A stretch of DNA of 64,000 nt from Kitasatospora phosalacinea (GTDB taxonomy: Bacteria; Actinomycetota; Actinomycetes; Streptomycetales; Streptomycetaceae): contig NZ_BSSA01000006.1 of the NCBI RefSeq assembly GCF_030268885.1, positions 248,001-312,000 of the forward strand. Reading direction: 5' to 3'. This document shows, one piece after another, positions 44,021 to 52,839 of the stretch. Position 1 is the stretch's first letter; each line of letters begins with the position of its first letter. The position numbers and the translations under genes are program-made. The notes beneath the pieces are model-generated. The model worked only from the letters and a program-made list of their open reading frames with translations. It ran no database searches and was not told the DNA's origin.

Positions 44021-45252
44021 GCACGGGCGAGGGCGCGACGGCGAAGAGCGGCGCGGGCGCGACGGCGGGGGGCGGCATGACCGGGCTGGACATCGACACC
44101 CTGATCGACGACCCGGGGACCCGGATCGTGGTCTGCTGCGGCTCCGGCGGGGTCGGCAAGACCACCACCGCCGCGGCGATCGGCCTGCGGGCCGCCGAGC
44201 GCGGCCGCCGCGTCGTGGTGCTGACCATCGACCCGGCCCGCCGACTGGCCCAGTCGATGGGCCTGAGCGAGCTCGACAACACCCCGCGGGTGGTCGGCGG
44301 CACCCGCGGCGAGGGCGAACTCCAGGCCATGATGCTGGACATGAAGCGGACCTTCGACGAGGTCGTGCTGGCCCACGCGGAGCCCGACCGCGCCAAGGCG
44401 ATCATGGAGAACCCGTTCTACCAGTCGCTGTCGGCCGGTTTCGCGGGCACCCAGGAGTACATGGCGATGGAGAAGCTCGGCCAGCTCCGCGCCGAGGACC
44501 GCTGGGACCTGATCGTCGTCGACACCCCGCCGTCCCGCTCCGCGCTGGACTTCCTGGACGCCCCCAGCCGCCTCGGGTCCTTCCTGGACGGCCGGGTGAT
44601 CCGGCTGCTGACCGCCCCCGCCAAGGTCGGCGGCCGCTCCGCGATGAAGTTCCTCAACGTCGGCATGGGGCTGATCAGCGGCACCCTCGGCAAGATCTTC
44701 GGCGCCCAACTGCTCAGCGACATCCAGACGTTCGTCTCCGCGACCGACTCGATGTTCGGCGGCTTCCGGGAACGCGCCGACCGCACCTACCAGTTGCTCA
44801 AGGCCGAGGGCACCGCGTTCCTGGTGGTCGCCGCCCCGGAGCGGGACGCGCTGCGCGAGGCCGCGTACTTCGTCGACCGGCTGGCCGAGGACGACATGCC
44901 GCTGGCCGGGCTGGTGCTCAACCGGGTCCACTCCACCGGCGCCCCGCAGCTCACCGCCGAACGCGCGCTGGCCGCCGCCGAGGCCCTGGAGGAGAACGGC
45001 ACCCCGCACTCCACCGCGGAGGCCGAGACCCTGGCCGCCGGGCTGCTGCGCCTGCACGCCGAACGGGTGCAGGTCATGGCGAGGGAACGGCGCACCCGCA
45101 ACCGCTTCGCCTCGGTCTACCCGGACGTACCGATCGTCGAGGTGGCCGCCCTCCCCGGCGACATCCACGACCTGGACGGCCTGCGGGCCATCGGCGACCT
45201 GCTCGGCTCCCCCACCGAACGGCCCGACGGCCCACCGGCCGAAGGCTCCTGA
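44017..45252 (+). CDS. ArsA/GET3-family ATPase (second of a pair)
   Basis: 411 residues with P-loop CGSGGVGKTTTAAAIG (~residue 46), TIDPARRLAQSMG (switch-like A-loop), WDLIVVDTPPSRSALDFLDAP (~165) and LVLNRVHS. It is coupled to the first ATPase and likely forms a heterodimer with it. No arsenite-binding Cys triad is seen, so an arsenic role is unlikely. Confidence 0.91.
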   Translation: MSTGEGATAKSGAGATAGGGMTGLDIDTLIDDPGTRIVVCCGSGGVGKTTTAAAIGLRAAERGRRVVVLTIDPARRLAQSMGLSELDNTPRVVGGTRGEGELQAMMLDMKRTFDEVVLAHAEPDRAKAIMENPFYQSLSAGFAGTQEYMAMEKLGQLRAEDRWDLIVVDTPPSRSALDFLDAPSRLGSFLDGRVIRLLTAPAKVGGRSAMKFLNVGMGLISGTLGKIFGAQLLSDIQTFVSATDSMFGGFRERADRTYQLLKAEGTAFLVVAAPERDALREAAYFVDRLAEDDMPLAGLVLNRVHSTGAPQLTAERALAAAEALEENGTPHSTAEAETLAAGLLRLHAERVQVMARERRTRNRFASVYPDVPIVEVAALPGDIHDLDGLRAIGDLLGSPTERPDGPPAEGS

Positions 45253-45259
45253 CGGAGCG

Positions 45260-45583
45260 TCAGCCCGCCTGGGCGTAGTCCCGCAGGACCACCCCGGTCG
45301 CCAGCGACTCCTCGTACTCGGTGCGCGCGGTCTCCAGCAGCCGGCGCCAGGAGTCCACGGTCGGCCGACGGCGCAGCAGCGCCCGCCGCTCGCGCTCCGT
45401 CATCCCGCCCCAGACGCCGAACTCGACCCGGTTGTCGAGCGCGTCCGCGAGGCACTCGGTGCGCACGGGACACCCGCTGCACACCGCCTTGGCGCGGTTC
45501 TGCGCCGCCCCCTGCACGAACAGTTCATCCGGATCGCTCGTGCGGCACGCCGCCTGCGCGCTCCAGTCGTCCACCCAGCCCAT
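45260..45583 (-). CDS. wblA: WhiB-like regulator WblA
   Basis: 107 residues from ATG 45583 (GGAGAGGA upstream; a longer start at 45640 adds 19 residues). The start MGWVDDWSAQAACRT matches WblA. Four Fe-S Cys are present: AAC, then C-x2-C in AVCSGC and TEC, followed by the GVWGG turn and a basic DNA-contacting C-terminus (ERRALLRRRP). WblA controls the switch to sporulation and represses antibiotic production. It converges with the ArsA pair (8 bp) and is divergent from the PBP gene. Confidence 0.94.
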   Translation of the reverse strand: MGWVDDWSAQAACRTSDPDELFVQGAAQNRAKAVCSGCPVRTECLADALDNRVEFGVWGGMTERERRALLRRRPTVDSWRRLLETARTEYEESLATGVVLRDYAQAG

Positions 45584-45738
45584 CCCGGCGCCGTCCTCTC
45601 CCGATTCGGGGCTCCCCCACGGCGGCAACGGCATATTCACCGTTGCCAGTTGAGGACGTTACGGAAGAACGGCACGACGCAACAGCCCCTGTGGGCCCAA
45701 TCTCGAATGACCCGATCGGACTATGGGTGTCCAGCAGC

Positions 45739-45754
45739 TCACTCGTTGGAGTGA
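45739..45754. promoter_or_regulatory. TCACTC-N4-GAGTGA palindrome, copy 1
   Basis: TCACTCGTTGGAGTGA, 156 bp upstream of the wblA start. Half-sites resemble BldD TnACnC/GnGTnA halves but the spacing is 4 instead of about 1. Confidence 0.6.
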
Positions 45755-45870
45755 CCGCAGGTCGGGGGCCTTGCCGAGGTCGGAAGGGTCGCTTTCGTCA
45801 CGGTGCGCAACAGCGACCCGCCCTGCATCCATCCGGATTACGGACACAATGCCGCGAATCGGACAAAGCT

Positions 45871-45890
45871 CATCACTCACAAGAGTGATG
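45871..45890. promoter_or_regulatory. TCACTC-N4-GAGTGA palindrome, copy 2
   Basis: CATCACTCACAAGAGTGATG, an 8-bp perfect inverted repeat with 4-bp centre, 93 bp upstream of the PBP gene start and 134 bp from copy 1. Confidence 0.65.
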
Positions 45891-45982
45891 ACGATGAACA
45901 GAGCGAAGCTGTCGCAGTTCTGTGACAAGCGTAGGCGAACACCTGCCCCCCTGTACGGGATTCCGCGACGTAGGGTTCCTCC

Positions 45983-48208
45983 ATGGCACCTTCGCGATCC
46001 ACCGGCACCTTCATGGACAAGGCAGGGCACGGCGTCAAGTTCCTGGGCGGTTCGATCCTGGCCGGCGTCCTGGTCGCCGGCATGGCGCTGCCCGCGGTCG
46101 GCGCCTTCGGCCTGACCGCCAAGGACACCGCGGAGTCGTTCGACAACATCCCGGACGACTTCAAGCAGCCCACCCTCTCCCAGGCGTCGATGATCTACGA
46201 CGCCAAGGGCGGCCTGATCGCCAAGGTCTACGACCGCGACCGCACCATCCTCACCGCGGACCAGATGGCCCCCGTGATGCGCCAGGCCCAGGTCGACATC
46301 GAGGACGCCCGCTTCTACGAGCACGGCGCCATCGACCTCAAGGGCGTGCTCCGCGCCATCACCAAGAACGCCGAGTCCGGCACCACCGCGCAGGGCGCCT
46401 CCACGCTCACCCAGCAGTACGTGAAGAACGTCTTCGTCGAGCAGGCCGGCGACGACCAGGAGGCGTTCCTGGAGGCCACCAAGAAGAGCCTGGGCCGCAA
46501 GATCCAGGAGCTGAAGTACGCCATCAAGCTGGAGGAGGACCTGTCCAAGGACCAGATCCTCACCAACTACCTGAACATCACCTTCTACGGCCACCAGGCG
46601 TACGGCGTCGAGGCCGCCGCCAACCGGTACTTCAGCAAGAGCGCCAAGGACCTCACCGTCCCCGAGGCCGCGATGCTGGCCGGCCTGGTGCAGAACCCCA
46701 CGGCGTACGACCCGATCGCCCACCCGCAGGCCGCGAAGACCCGCCGCAACACGGTGATCAACAAGCTGCTGGAGTACAAGCACATCACCCCCGAGCAGGC
46801 CAAGGCCGCCCTCGACTCCGATCTCGGCATCAAGTACTCCGAGCCGCAGAACGGCTGCATCACCGCGCAGAACGGCATGGGCTTCTTCTGCGACTACGTG
46901 CGCCACGTGGTCAAGCAGGACCCGGCGTTCGGCGCGACCGCCGCGGACCGCCAGAAGCTCTGGGCCCAGGGTGGGTTGAAGATCAACACCACCATCGACC
47001 CGGACAAGCAGTCCGCCCTCTACAACGCGGTCACCAAGAAGGTCTACGTGACCGACCCGGTGTCCGCCGCGGGCAGCATGGTCGAGCCCGGCACCGGCAA
47101 GATCCTCGCCATGGCGCAGACCCGCCCGTACGGCCTGGACACCTCGAAGAACCAGATCGTGCTGAACCTCAACGTCGGCTCGTCGATGGGCGGCGGCAAC
47201 GGGTTCTCCCCCGGCTCGACCTTCAAGCCGATCGTGGCCGCGGCCGCCCTGGAGTCCGGCATCCCGATCACGCAGGAGTACCCCTCGCCGTACAGCATGG
47301 AGTACCCCAAGATGACCACCTGCGACAGCACCACCTACGACCCGCAGACGCTGACCAACGAGTCCACCAGCGAGCACGGCCCGTACAGCCTGCAGATCGC
47401 CATGCAGAAGTCGGTCAACACCTACTTCATCCAGCTCGAGCAGCAGATGGGCCTGTGCCCGGTCAAGCAGATGACCGACAAGCTCGGCCTCAGCACCCTG
47501 GCCAACGGCTCCAAGATCCAGCAGGTCGCCTCCATGACGCTCGGCACCCAGGAGGTCAGCCCGCTCCAGATGGCCAGCGCCTACGCGGCGTTCGCCGCCC
47601 GCGGCCTCTACTGCTCGCCGATCGCGATCACCTCGGTCACCGGCGCCAACGGCAAGAACATCGGCGTCCCGAGCGCCAACTGCACCCAGGCGATGGCCCA
47701 GACCACCGCGGACGGCATCAACACCCTGCTGCTCGGCGTCACCGAGAAGGGCACCGGCTCCGCCCTCGGCCTCGACGACGGCCGCCAGATCGCGGGCAAG
47801 ACCGGCACCACCGACAAGCGCTACGCGGCCTGGTTCACCGGCTACACCCCCGACCTGGCCACCTCGGTCTGGCTCGGCGGCGTCGGCGGCAACGTCTCGA
47901 TGCGCGACGTCCGCATCGGCGGCCACTACTTCGAGGCGGTCTACGGCGCGGACGGCCCCGGCCCGATCTGGCAGAAGGCCATGAACGACGCGCTCAAGGG
48001 CAGCAGCCCGCGCTCCTTCCAGAAGGTCGACATCCCGCAGCCCACCCAGTCGCCCACCGCCCCCAACCCCGGCGACACCCCGTCCAACCCCTCCGGCGAC
48101 AACGCCCAGGGCGGCAACAACGGCTGGCCCGGCGGCGTCACCAACGGCGGTGTCAGCCTCCCGCCCGGCGTCATCGGCGGCAACAACGGCAAGCCCGGGC
48201 ACCACTGA
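45983..48208 (+). CDS. Bifunctional class A penicillin-binding protein
   Basis: 741 residues. One N-terminal membrane segment (GGSILAGVLVAGMALPAVGAFG), then glycosyltransferase family 51: VDIEDARFYEHGAID (~residue 95) and TAQGASTLTQQYVKN (~132). The transpeptidase has FSPGSTFKPI (SxxK, ~414), KSVNT (SxN, ~475) and AGKTGTTDKR (~612). It polymerises and cross-links peptidoglycan. The C-terminal ~70 residues are a Pro/Gly/Asn tail without PASTA domains. In S. coelicolor the homologue next to wblA is SCO3580 (from memory). Confidence 0.95.
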   Translation: MAPSRSTGTFMDKAGHGVKFLGGSILAGVLVAGMALPAVGAFGLTAKDTAESFDNIPDDFKQPTLSQASMIYDAKGGLIAKVYDRDRTILTADQMAPVMRQAQVDIEDARFYEHGAIDLKGVLRAITKNAESGTTAQGASTLTQQYVKNVFVEQAGDDQEAFLEATKKSLGRKIQELKYAIKLEEDLSKDQILTNYLNITFYGHQAYGVEAAANRYFSKSAKDLTVPEAAMLAGLVQNPTAYDPIAHPQAAKTRRNTVINKLLEYKHITPEQAKAALDSDLGIKYSEPQNGCITAQNGMGFFCDYVRHVVKQDPAFGATAADRQKLWAQGGLKINTTIDPDKQSALYNAVTKKVYVTDPVSAAGSMVEPGTGKILAMAQTRPYGLDTSKNQIVLNLNVGSSMGGGNGFSPGSTFKPIVAAAALESGIPITQEYPSPYSMEYPKMTTCDSTTYDPQTLTNESTSEHGPYSLQIAMQKSVNTYFIQLEQQMGLCPVKQMTDKLGLSTLANGSKIQQVASMTLGTQEVSPLQMASAYAAFAARGLYCSPIAITSVTGANGKNIGVPSANCTQAMAQTTADGINTLLLGVTEKGTGSALGLDDGRQIAGKTGTTDKRYAAWFTGYTPDLATSVWLGGVGGNVSMRDVRIGGHYFEAVYGADGPGPIWQKAMNDALKGSSPRSFQKVDIPQPTQSPTAPNPGDTPSNPSGDNAQGGNNGWPGGVTNGGVSLPPGVIGGNNGKPGHH

Positions 48209-48223
48209 CCCGCCGGTACGCGA

Positions 48224-48270
48224 CGACGGGGCCGCCCGCGAGGAGTTCCCTCCCGCGGGCGGCCCCGTCG
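48224..48270. terminator. Hairpin terminator after the PBP gene
   Basis: Perfect 17-bp stem (48224-48240 with 48254-48270), 13-nt loop, 16 bp after the stop. Confidence 0.85.
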
Positions 48271-48412
48271 CTTCGCGTCCGGCGTCCTTCCGGCGCTGCG
48301 GTGTGCCGGCCGTGCCGGCGTCTCGGCGTGTCGGTGTGCCGGCGCTGCGGTGTGCCGGCCGTGTCGGCCGCCGTACCGACATTGCGGCCGTGTCGACCGT
48401 GTCGGCTTCGCG

Positions 48413-48463
48413 GCCGTGCCGACGTTGCGGCCGTGCCGACGTTGCGGCCGTGCCGACGTTCCG
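48413..48463. repeat. 17-bp tandem repeats
   Basis: Three units of GCCGTGCCGACGTTGCG (last one ends TCCG). The preceding ~130 bp contains looser copies of GCTGCGGTGTGCCGGCC. They fill the gap between the PBP terminator and the convergent YqeY gene. Confidence 0.7.
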
Positions 48464-48469
48464 GTGGGC

Positions 48470-48925
48470 TCAGCCGGCCAGGGCGGCCTTGACCGCGGCG
48501 GCCACCCGGCCGCCCTCCGCCCTGCCCTCCACCTGCGGACGCACCAGCTTCATCACCGCGCCCATGCCCTGCGGACCGCTCGCCCCGGACTCCGCCACCG
48601 CGGCGGCCACGATCGCCGCCAGCTCCTCGTCCGACAGCTGCTTCGGCAGGAACCCGGCCAGCACCTCGCCCTCGGCCCGCTCCCGCGCCGCCTGCTCGGT
48701 CCGGCCCGCGCCCTCGAAGGCGTCCGCCGCCTCCCGGCGCTTCTTCGCCTCCTTGGCGATCACCTGCAGCACCTCGGCGTCGGACAGCTCCTTCTTCTCC
48801 TTGCCCGCCACCTCCGCGCTGGTGACCGCGGACAGCGTCAGCCGGAGGGTGGACGAGCGCAGCTCGTCCCGGGCCTTGATCGCAGCCGTGAGGTCCTCCT
48901 GCAGCTGCTCCTTCAACGTCGTCAT
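48470..48925 (-). CDS. GatB/YqeY domain protein
   Basis: 151 residues: LKEQLQEDLTAAIKARDELRSSTLR, FLPKQLSDEELAAIV and GAVMKLVRPQVEGRAEGGRVAAAV are the full YqeY pattern. It is a stand-alone relative of the tRNA-binding tail of GatB; its exact role in translation is not known. Start ATG 48925. Confidence 0.93.
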   Translation of the reverse strand: MTTLKEQLQEDLTAAIKARDELRSSTLRLTLSAVTSAEVAGKEKKELSDAEVLQVIAKEAKKRREAADAFEGAGRTEQAARERAEGEVLAGFLPKQLSDEELAAIVAAAVAESGASGPQGMGAVMKLVRPQVEGRAEGGRVAAAVKAALAG

Positions 48926-49056
48926 GCCGCCGATTCTGGCACCTGCCCCGGCCCCGTGCCGCCCCATTTCCCGCCCGCCGCTCCCCAGGCCCCCGCAGGT
49001 GCGCCTCCTCCCCGGCCCCCCTCCGGGGCGTCCGGACGGTCTGCGACCATGGACCG

Positions 49057-50001
49057 ATGCGACCGCTGTACTCCGTCCCGCTCGGTGTCGCCGCCACCGG
49101 CGCCGCCTGCCTCGTCTACGCCGCCGGGTACGAGGTCCGCTCGTTCCGCCTGCGCCGCGTCGAGGTCCCGGTCCTGCCCGCCGGTGCCCGGCCGCTCCGG
49201 ATCCTCCAGGTCTCCGACATCCACATGGTCAACGGCCAGGCCAAGAAGCAGCGTTGGCTGAAGAGCCTCGCGGGGCTCCGCCCCGACCTGGTCGTCAACA
49301 CCGGCGACAACCTCTCCGACCCGCTCGGCGTCCCCGCCACCCTGGACGCCCTCGGCCCGCTGATGGACTTCCCCGGCGTCTACGTCTTCGGCTCCAACGA
49401 CTACTACGGCCCCGCCCGCAAGAGCCCCACCCGCTACCTCAAGGCCCTGCGCAGCGGCGTCCACGGCCTCAACAACCCCGACGGCACCGGCCGCCGCGGC
49501 ATCTCCGGCGCCGTCCACAACCCCTGGCAGAAGCTCCGCGACGGCTTCGACCAGGCCGGCTGGCTCAACCTCAACAACGCCCGCGGCCGCCTCACCGTGG
49601 CCGGCCTCGACCTGGAGTTCACCGGCCTCGACGACCCGCACATCCGCCACGACGACTACACCGCCGTCGCCGGCGGCCCCTCCCCCGACGCCGACCTCTC
49701 CCTCGCCGTCGTCCACGCCCCCTACCTCCGCACCCTCGACGCCTTCACCGCCGACGGCTACCCCCTGATCCTGGCCGGCCACACCCACGGCGGCCAGCTC
49801 TGCATCCCCTTCTACGGCGCCCTCGTCACCAACTGCGACCTCGACACCGACCGCGTCAAGGGCCTCTCCACCCACAGCACCCCCCACCACCGCTCCTACC
49901 TCCACGTCTCCGCAGGCTGCGGCACCAACCGCTACACCCCCGTCCGCTTCGCCTGCCCCCCCGAAGCCACCCTCCTCACCCTCACCCCCGCCCCGCGCTG
50001 A
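49057..50001 (+). CDS. Calcineurin-like metallophosphoesterase, membrane-anchored
   Basis: 314 residues. A short hydrophobic N-terminus may anchor it. Metal motifs: ILQVSDIHMV (~residue 48), VVNTGDNLSD (~80), FGSNDYYGP (GNxxE-like with Asn-Asp, ~113), VVHAPYLRTLD (~220) and GHTHGGQLCIPF (~245). It hydrolyses phosphoesters; substrate unknown. It lies directly upstream of tRNA-Pro, with a strong codon bias to C-ending codons. Confidence 0.92.
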   Translation: MRPLYSVPLGVAATGAACLVYAAGYEVRSFRLRRVEVPVLPAGARPLRILQVSDIHMVNGQAKKQRWLKSLAGLRPDLVVNTGDNLSDPLGVPATLDALGPLMDFPGVYVFGSNDYYGPARKSPTRYLKALRSGVHGLNNPDGTGRRGISGAVHNPWQKLRDGFDQAGWLNLNNARGRLTVAGLDLEFTGLDDPHIRHDDYTAVAGGPSPDADLSLAVVHAPYLRTLDAFTADGYPLILAGHTHGGQLCIPFYGALVTNCDLDTDRVKGLSTHSTPHHRSYLHVSAGCGTNRYTPVRFACPPEATLLTLTPAPR

Positions 50002-50089
50002 CCAGCCCCTAAACCGGATTTCGTCTCTGGCCCCGCCTCCTGTAGAGTTCTACTCGTTGCGCCGGACACGGAAGGCAACGAAGCAGGAC

Positions 50090-50163
<74 letters not shown>

Positions 50164-50179
50164 CTTCGTAGTAGCAGGC

Positions 50180-50213
50180 AAGGGCCCTGCCGGAGAGATC
50201 CGGCAGGGCCCTT
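50180..50213. terminator. Hairpin terminator after tRNA-Pro
   Basis: Perfect 14-bp stem AAGGGCCCTGCCGG / CCGGCAGGGCCCTT, loop AGAGAT, 16 bp after the tRNA, followed by CCTCGTC. Confidence 0.88.
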
Positions 50214-50273
50214 CCTCGTCGTGCGGGCACCGCCGCCCTGACGATCCCTGTTCCGGGTGGCGCCCGTCTCCAG

Positions 50274-50636
50274 GTGATCAAGAGGGGAAGCGATACCTGG
50301 TGCAGCGCCGTCGCGAACTACGTGAAGCGGGCCCACGACTTCTCCTGCCAGGTGTGCGGCATCCGTTTGAAGACGCCGACCGGCGCCTACGCGGAAGCCG
50401 CACACATCAGGGGACTGGGGAGACCGCACAACGGCCCCGACATCGCCTCGAACGTCCTCTGCCTGTGCCCCAACCACCACAAGCTCTTCGACTTCGGCAT
50501 GTTGACCATCGCTGACGATCTGGCGATCACCGACCGGTCCACCGGACAGGTCATCGGACGGTTGCGCGAGGTCCCTGCCCACCAGGTCGAACGTCGCTTC
50601 TTGGCCTACCACCGCGAGCACCACGCCCAAGCCTGA
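50274..50636 (+). CDS. HNH endonuclease domain, probable C-terminal fragment of a larger nuclease
   Basis: 120 residues from GTG 50274, with no clear ribosome site. It contains a complete HNH module: FSCQVCGIRL (first Cys pair), AEAAHIRGLGRPHNGPDIASN and VLCLCPNHHKLFDFG. This wording matches the C-terminal HNH domain of SRA(YDG)-HNH (McrA-like) enzymes of Streptomyces, which are ~300-520 residues; the DNA-reading part is missing. Codons are less biased to C/G at third position than in neighbours. Next to a tRNA, it looks like the remnant of an integrated element, though a small free-standing HNH nuclease is possible. Confidence 0.7.
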   Translation: MIKRGSDTWCSAVANYVKRAHDFSCQVCGIRLKTPTGAYAEAAHIRGLGRPHNGPDIASNVLCLCPNHHKLFDFGMLTIADDLAITDRSTGQVIGRLREVPAHQVERRFLAYHREHHAQA

Positions 50637-50839
50637 AACGGCTCGTCGACGACCGGCTCCCCGTCCACGGGCTGTGGGCGGGGGGCCGGTCCGGTGAAGG
50701 GGGGTCAGGTGGGGGGGTGTTGGGCTGTTCCGGTGAGGGGGAGGGGGTGGTGACGGGTTCTCGGATGCGGGGCGGGGGTGGGGGCCGGAGGGTGGAGGGG
50801 CGGGCTCCGGTGGGCGGGGCCGCGGCGAGGAGGCGGTGG

Positions 50840-52321
50840 ATGAGCGCGGCGGATGTGCCGGTTCCCGACGGGGCCGCGACGACGGGGGCGGCGACGAAGC
50901 GGGTGAAGGCGGTGGCGACGCCCAGGATGACCTGGGTGACGCTGGCGCTGATGACGACCAGTTCGGTGGCGAGTCTGCGGTCCTCGCCGACGATGGCGGT
51001 GTACGGGCTGGCGTGCGTGTTCCTGTACGTGGTGCCGGCGATCGTGTTCCTGCTGCCGACGGCGCTGGTCTCGGCGGAGCTGGCGTCGGGGTGGGAGGGG
51101 GGCGTGTACAACTGGGTGGCCCAGGGGCTGTCGAAGCCGCTGGGGTTCCTGGCGGTGTGGTGCCAGTTCGCGATGACGATCTTCTACTACCCGAGCCTGC
51201 TGGCGTACGTGGCGAGCACGATCGCGTACGTGGTGGACCCGAGCCTGGCCAGCAACGGCCTCTACACGGCGATCGTGATCATGGTGCTGTACTGGACGGG
51301 CGTGTGGGTCTCCTCGCGGGGGACGGGCGCGGTGGCGGGCCTGGCCTCGTGGGGGCTGATCATCGGGACGCTTATCCCGGGCGCGCTGCTGGTGGTGCTG
51401 GGCTTCGTGTTCCTGGGGCAGGGCAACGCCTCGGCGGCGCCGATGTCGGTGGACCACCTGCTGCCGGCCTGGACGGGCCTGGCGAGCCTGGTGCTGATCG
51501 TCAACAACTTCCTGAGCTACTCGGGCATGGAGATGAACGCGGTGCACGTCTCCTCGCTGAAGAACCCGGGCAAGGAGTTCCCGCGCTCGATGTTCCTGGC
51601 GGTCGGGATGGTGCTGCTGATCTTCATCCTGCCGGCGCTGGCGATCAGCTGGGTGGTGCCGGCCGACCAGCTCTCGCTGACGGCGGGCGTGATGCAGGCG
51701 TTCGACGCGTTCTTCCAGTACTTCCACATCGGCTGGCTGACGCCGCTGATCGCGGTGGGCCTGGTCGCGGCCTCGCTGGGCGGCATGCTGACCTGGCTGG
51801 CCGGTCCGTCGAAGGGCCTGCTGATGATCTCCCGGCAGGAGGGCTACCTGCCGCCCTCGCTGCAGAAGCTGAACAAGCACGGCATCCAGCAGAACATCCT
51901 GGTCGCGCAGGGCGTGGTGACCACGGTGATCGCGCTGATGTACGCGCTGATCCCGAACGTCTCCAGCGTGTACTGGATCTTCTCGGTGATCACCACGCAG
52001 GTGTACCTGATCGTCTACCTGCTGATGTTCGCGGCCGCGATGCGGCTGCGGAGGCTCCAGCCGGACCACCCGCGCGGCTACCGCGCCCCGGCGCTGGGGG
52101 TGCTGTGCGTGGTGGGCCTGCTGGCGTCGGCGGCGGCGATGGTGATCGGGTTCGTGCCGTCCTCGCAGTTCGGCGGCGGCAGCATCTGGGTGTACATCGG
52201 GATCATCGGCGGCGGTCTGCTGCTGCTGGGCGTGATCATCCCGTTCGGTTTCCTGAAGGCCAGCAAGCCCGAGTGGCGCGATCCGGCGGTGGCCGCGGCC
52301 ATCGAGGAGGAGGCGGCGTGA
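50840..52321 (+). CDS. APC-family amino acid permease, glutamate/GABA-antiporter-like
   Basis: 493 residues from ATG 50840 (AGGAGG 5 nt upstream). About 12 membrane segments. It reads TPRMTWVTLALMTTSSVASLRSSP at the first helix and has GWEGGVYNWVAQGLSKP and SGMEMNAVHVSSLKNPGKEFP, typical of the GadC-like branch that exchanges amino acids. It heads a same-strand series with a small membrane protein and two peptidases, consistent with uptake and use of peptide-derived amino acids. Confidence 0.9.
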   Translation: MSAADVPVPDGAATTGAATKRVKAVATPRMTWVTLALMTTSSVASLRSSPTMAVYGLACVFLYVVPAIVFLLPTALVSAELASGWEGGVYNWVAQGLSKPLGFLAVWCQFAMTIFYYPSLLAYVASTIAYVVDPSLASNGLYTAIVIMVLYWTGVWVSSRGTGAVAGLASWGLIIGTLIPGALLVVLGFVFLGQGNASAAPMSVDHLLPAWTGLASLVLIVNNFLSYSGMEMNAVHVSSLKNPGKEFPRSMFLAVGMVLLIFILPALAISWVVPADQLSLTAGVMQAFDAFFQYFHIGWLTPLIAVGLVAASLGGMLTWLAGPSKGLLMISRQEGYLPPSLQKLNKHGIQQNILVAQGVVTTVIALMYALIPNVSSVYWIFSVITTQVYLIVYLLMFAAAMRLRRLQPDHPRGYRAPALGVLCVVGLLASAAAMVIGFVPSSQFGGGSIWVYIGIIGGGLLLLGVIIPFGFLKASKPEWRDPAVAAAIEEEAA

Positions 52322-52323
52322 GC

Positions 52324-52386
52324 GAGCGGAGCGAGCGAACCACCAGGGGCTGCGTACGGGCGAACGCCCCTGCCGAGCGGAGCGAG
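52324..52386. repeat. Direct repeat GAGCGGAGCGAG flanking a small hairpin
   Basis: GAGCGGAGCGAG at 52324-52335 and 52375-52386; between them AGGGGC (52345) pairs with GCCCCT (52366). It fills the 73-bp gap between the permease and the next gene. It looks like a dispersed Streptomyces intergenic repeat. Confidence 0.55.
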
Positions 52387-52394
52387 GTGGGCGC

Positions 52395-52829
52395 ATGAGT
52401 ACGCGGATGGCTTCGCAGCACCGGTGGATCTACGTCGGTGCGATCGTGGTGCTGGTCGCGATGGCGGTGGTCGGCCTGCTGACGTTCACCCAGCAGCACG
52501 CCACCAACGAGTCGTTCCGGAAGGCCGACGAGCTGATCTCCAAGCTGCAGGCGGACGGCTACCCGACGCCGGACCGGGAGCAGGTCGCCCGGACGCTGGG
52601 GACGGACGGCGGCGCGGTGTGCGAGGACCCGGCGAGTTCGCTGAAGACCGGCCTGCAGCGGGTGCAGATGTCGAACGGGGCGGCCGGCCCCGGGCAGCGG
52701 CCGATCATCGTGGCCGCCCGGACGGTGCAGGCGGAGGCGCTGATCCTGAGCGTCTACTGCCCGGACCAGCTGGACGACTACCAGGAGAAGATCGAGGACA
52801 TCAAGACCGATGACACGATCAGGAACTGA
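52395..52829 (+). CDS. Small single-pass membrane protein of unknown function
   Basis: 144 residues from ATG 52395. One helix near the N-terminus (WIYVGAIVVLVAMAVVGLLTF), then an outside domain with a C...C pair (AVCEDPASS; VYCPDQLDD). No family recognised. It lies between permease and peptidase genes and overlaps neither; the next ATG is 10 bp on. Confidence 0.78.
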   Translation: MSTRMASQHRWIYVGAIVVLVAMAVVGLLTFTQQHATNESFRKADELISKLQADGYPTPDREQVARTLGTDGGAVCEDPASSLKTGLQRVQMSNGAAGPGQRPIIVAARTVQAEALILSVYCPDQLDDYQEKIEDIKTDDTIRN

Positions 52830-52839
52830 AGGGGAGACG

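Larger units (their letters stand above)
45641..45982. other. Long divergent regulatory region between wblA and the PBP gene
   Basis: 342 bp with no gene. It is less GC-rich than its neighbours and holds two identical-arm palindromes (listed separately). Promoters for both wblA and the PBP gene must lie here; exact boxes could not be placed. Confidence 0.6.

Noticed and set aside
42938..45252. Arsenic resistance locus
   Set aside because: The ATPases are ArsA-like by fold only; no arsR-, arsB- or arsC-like genes or arsenite Cys ligands are present.
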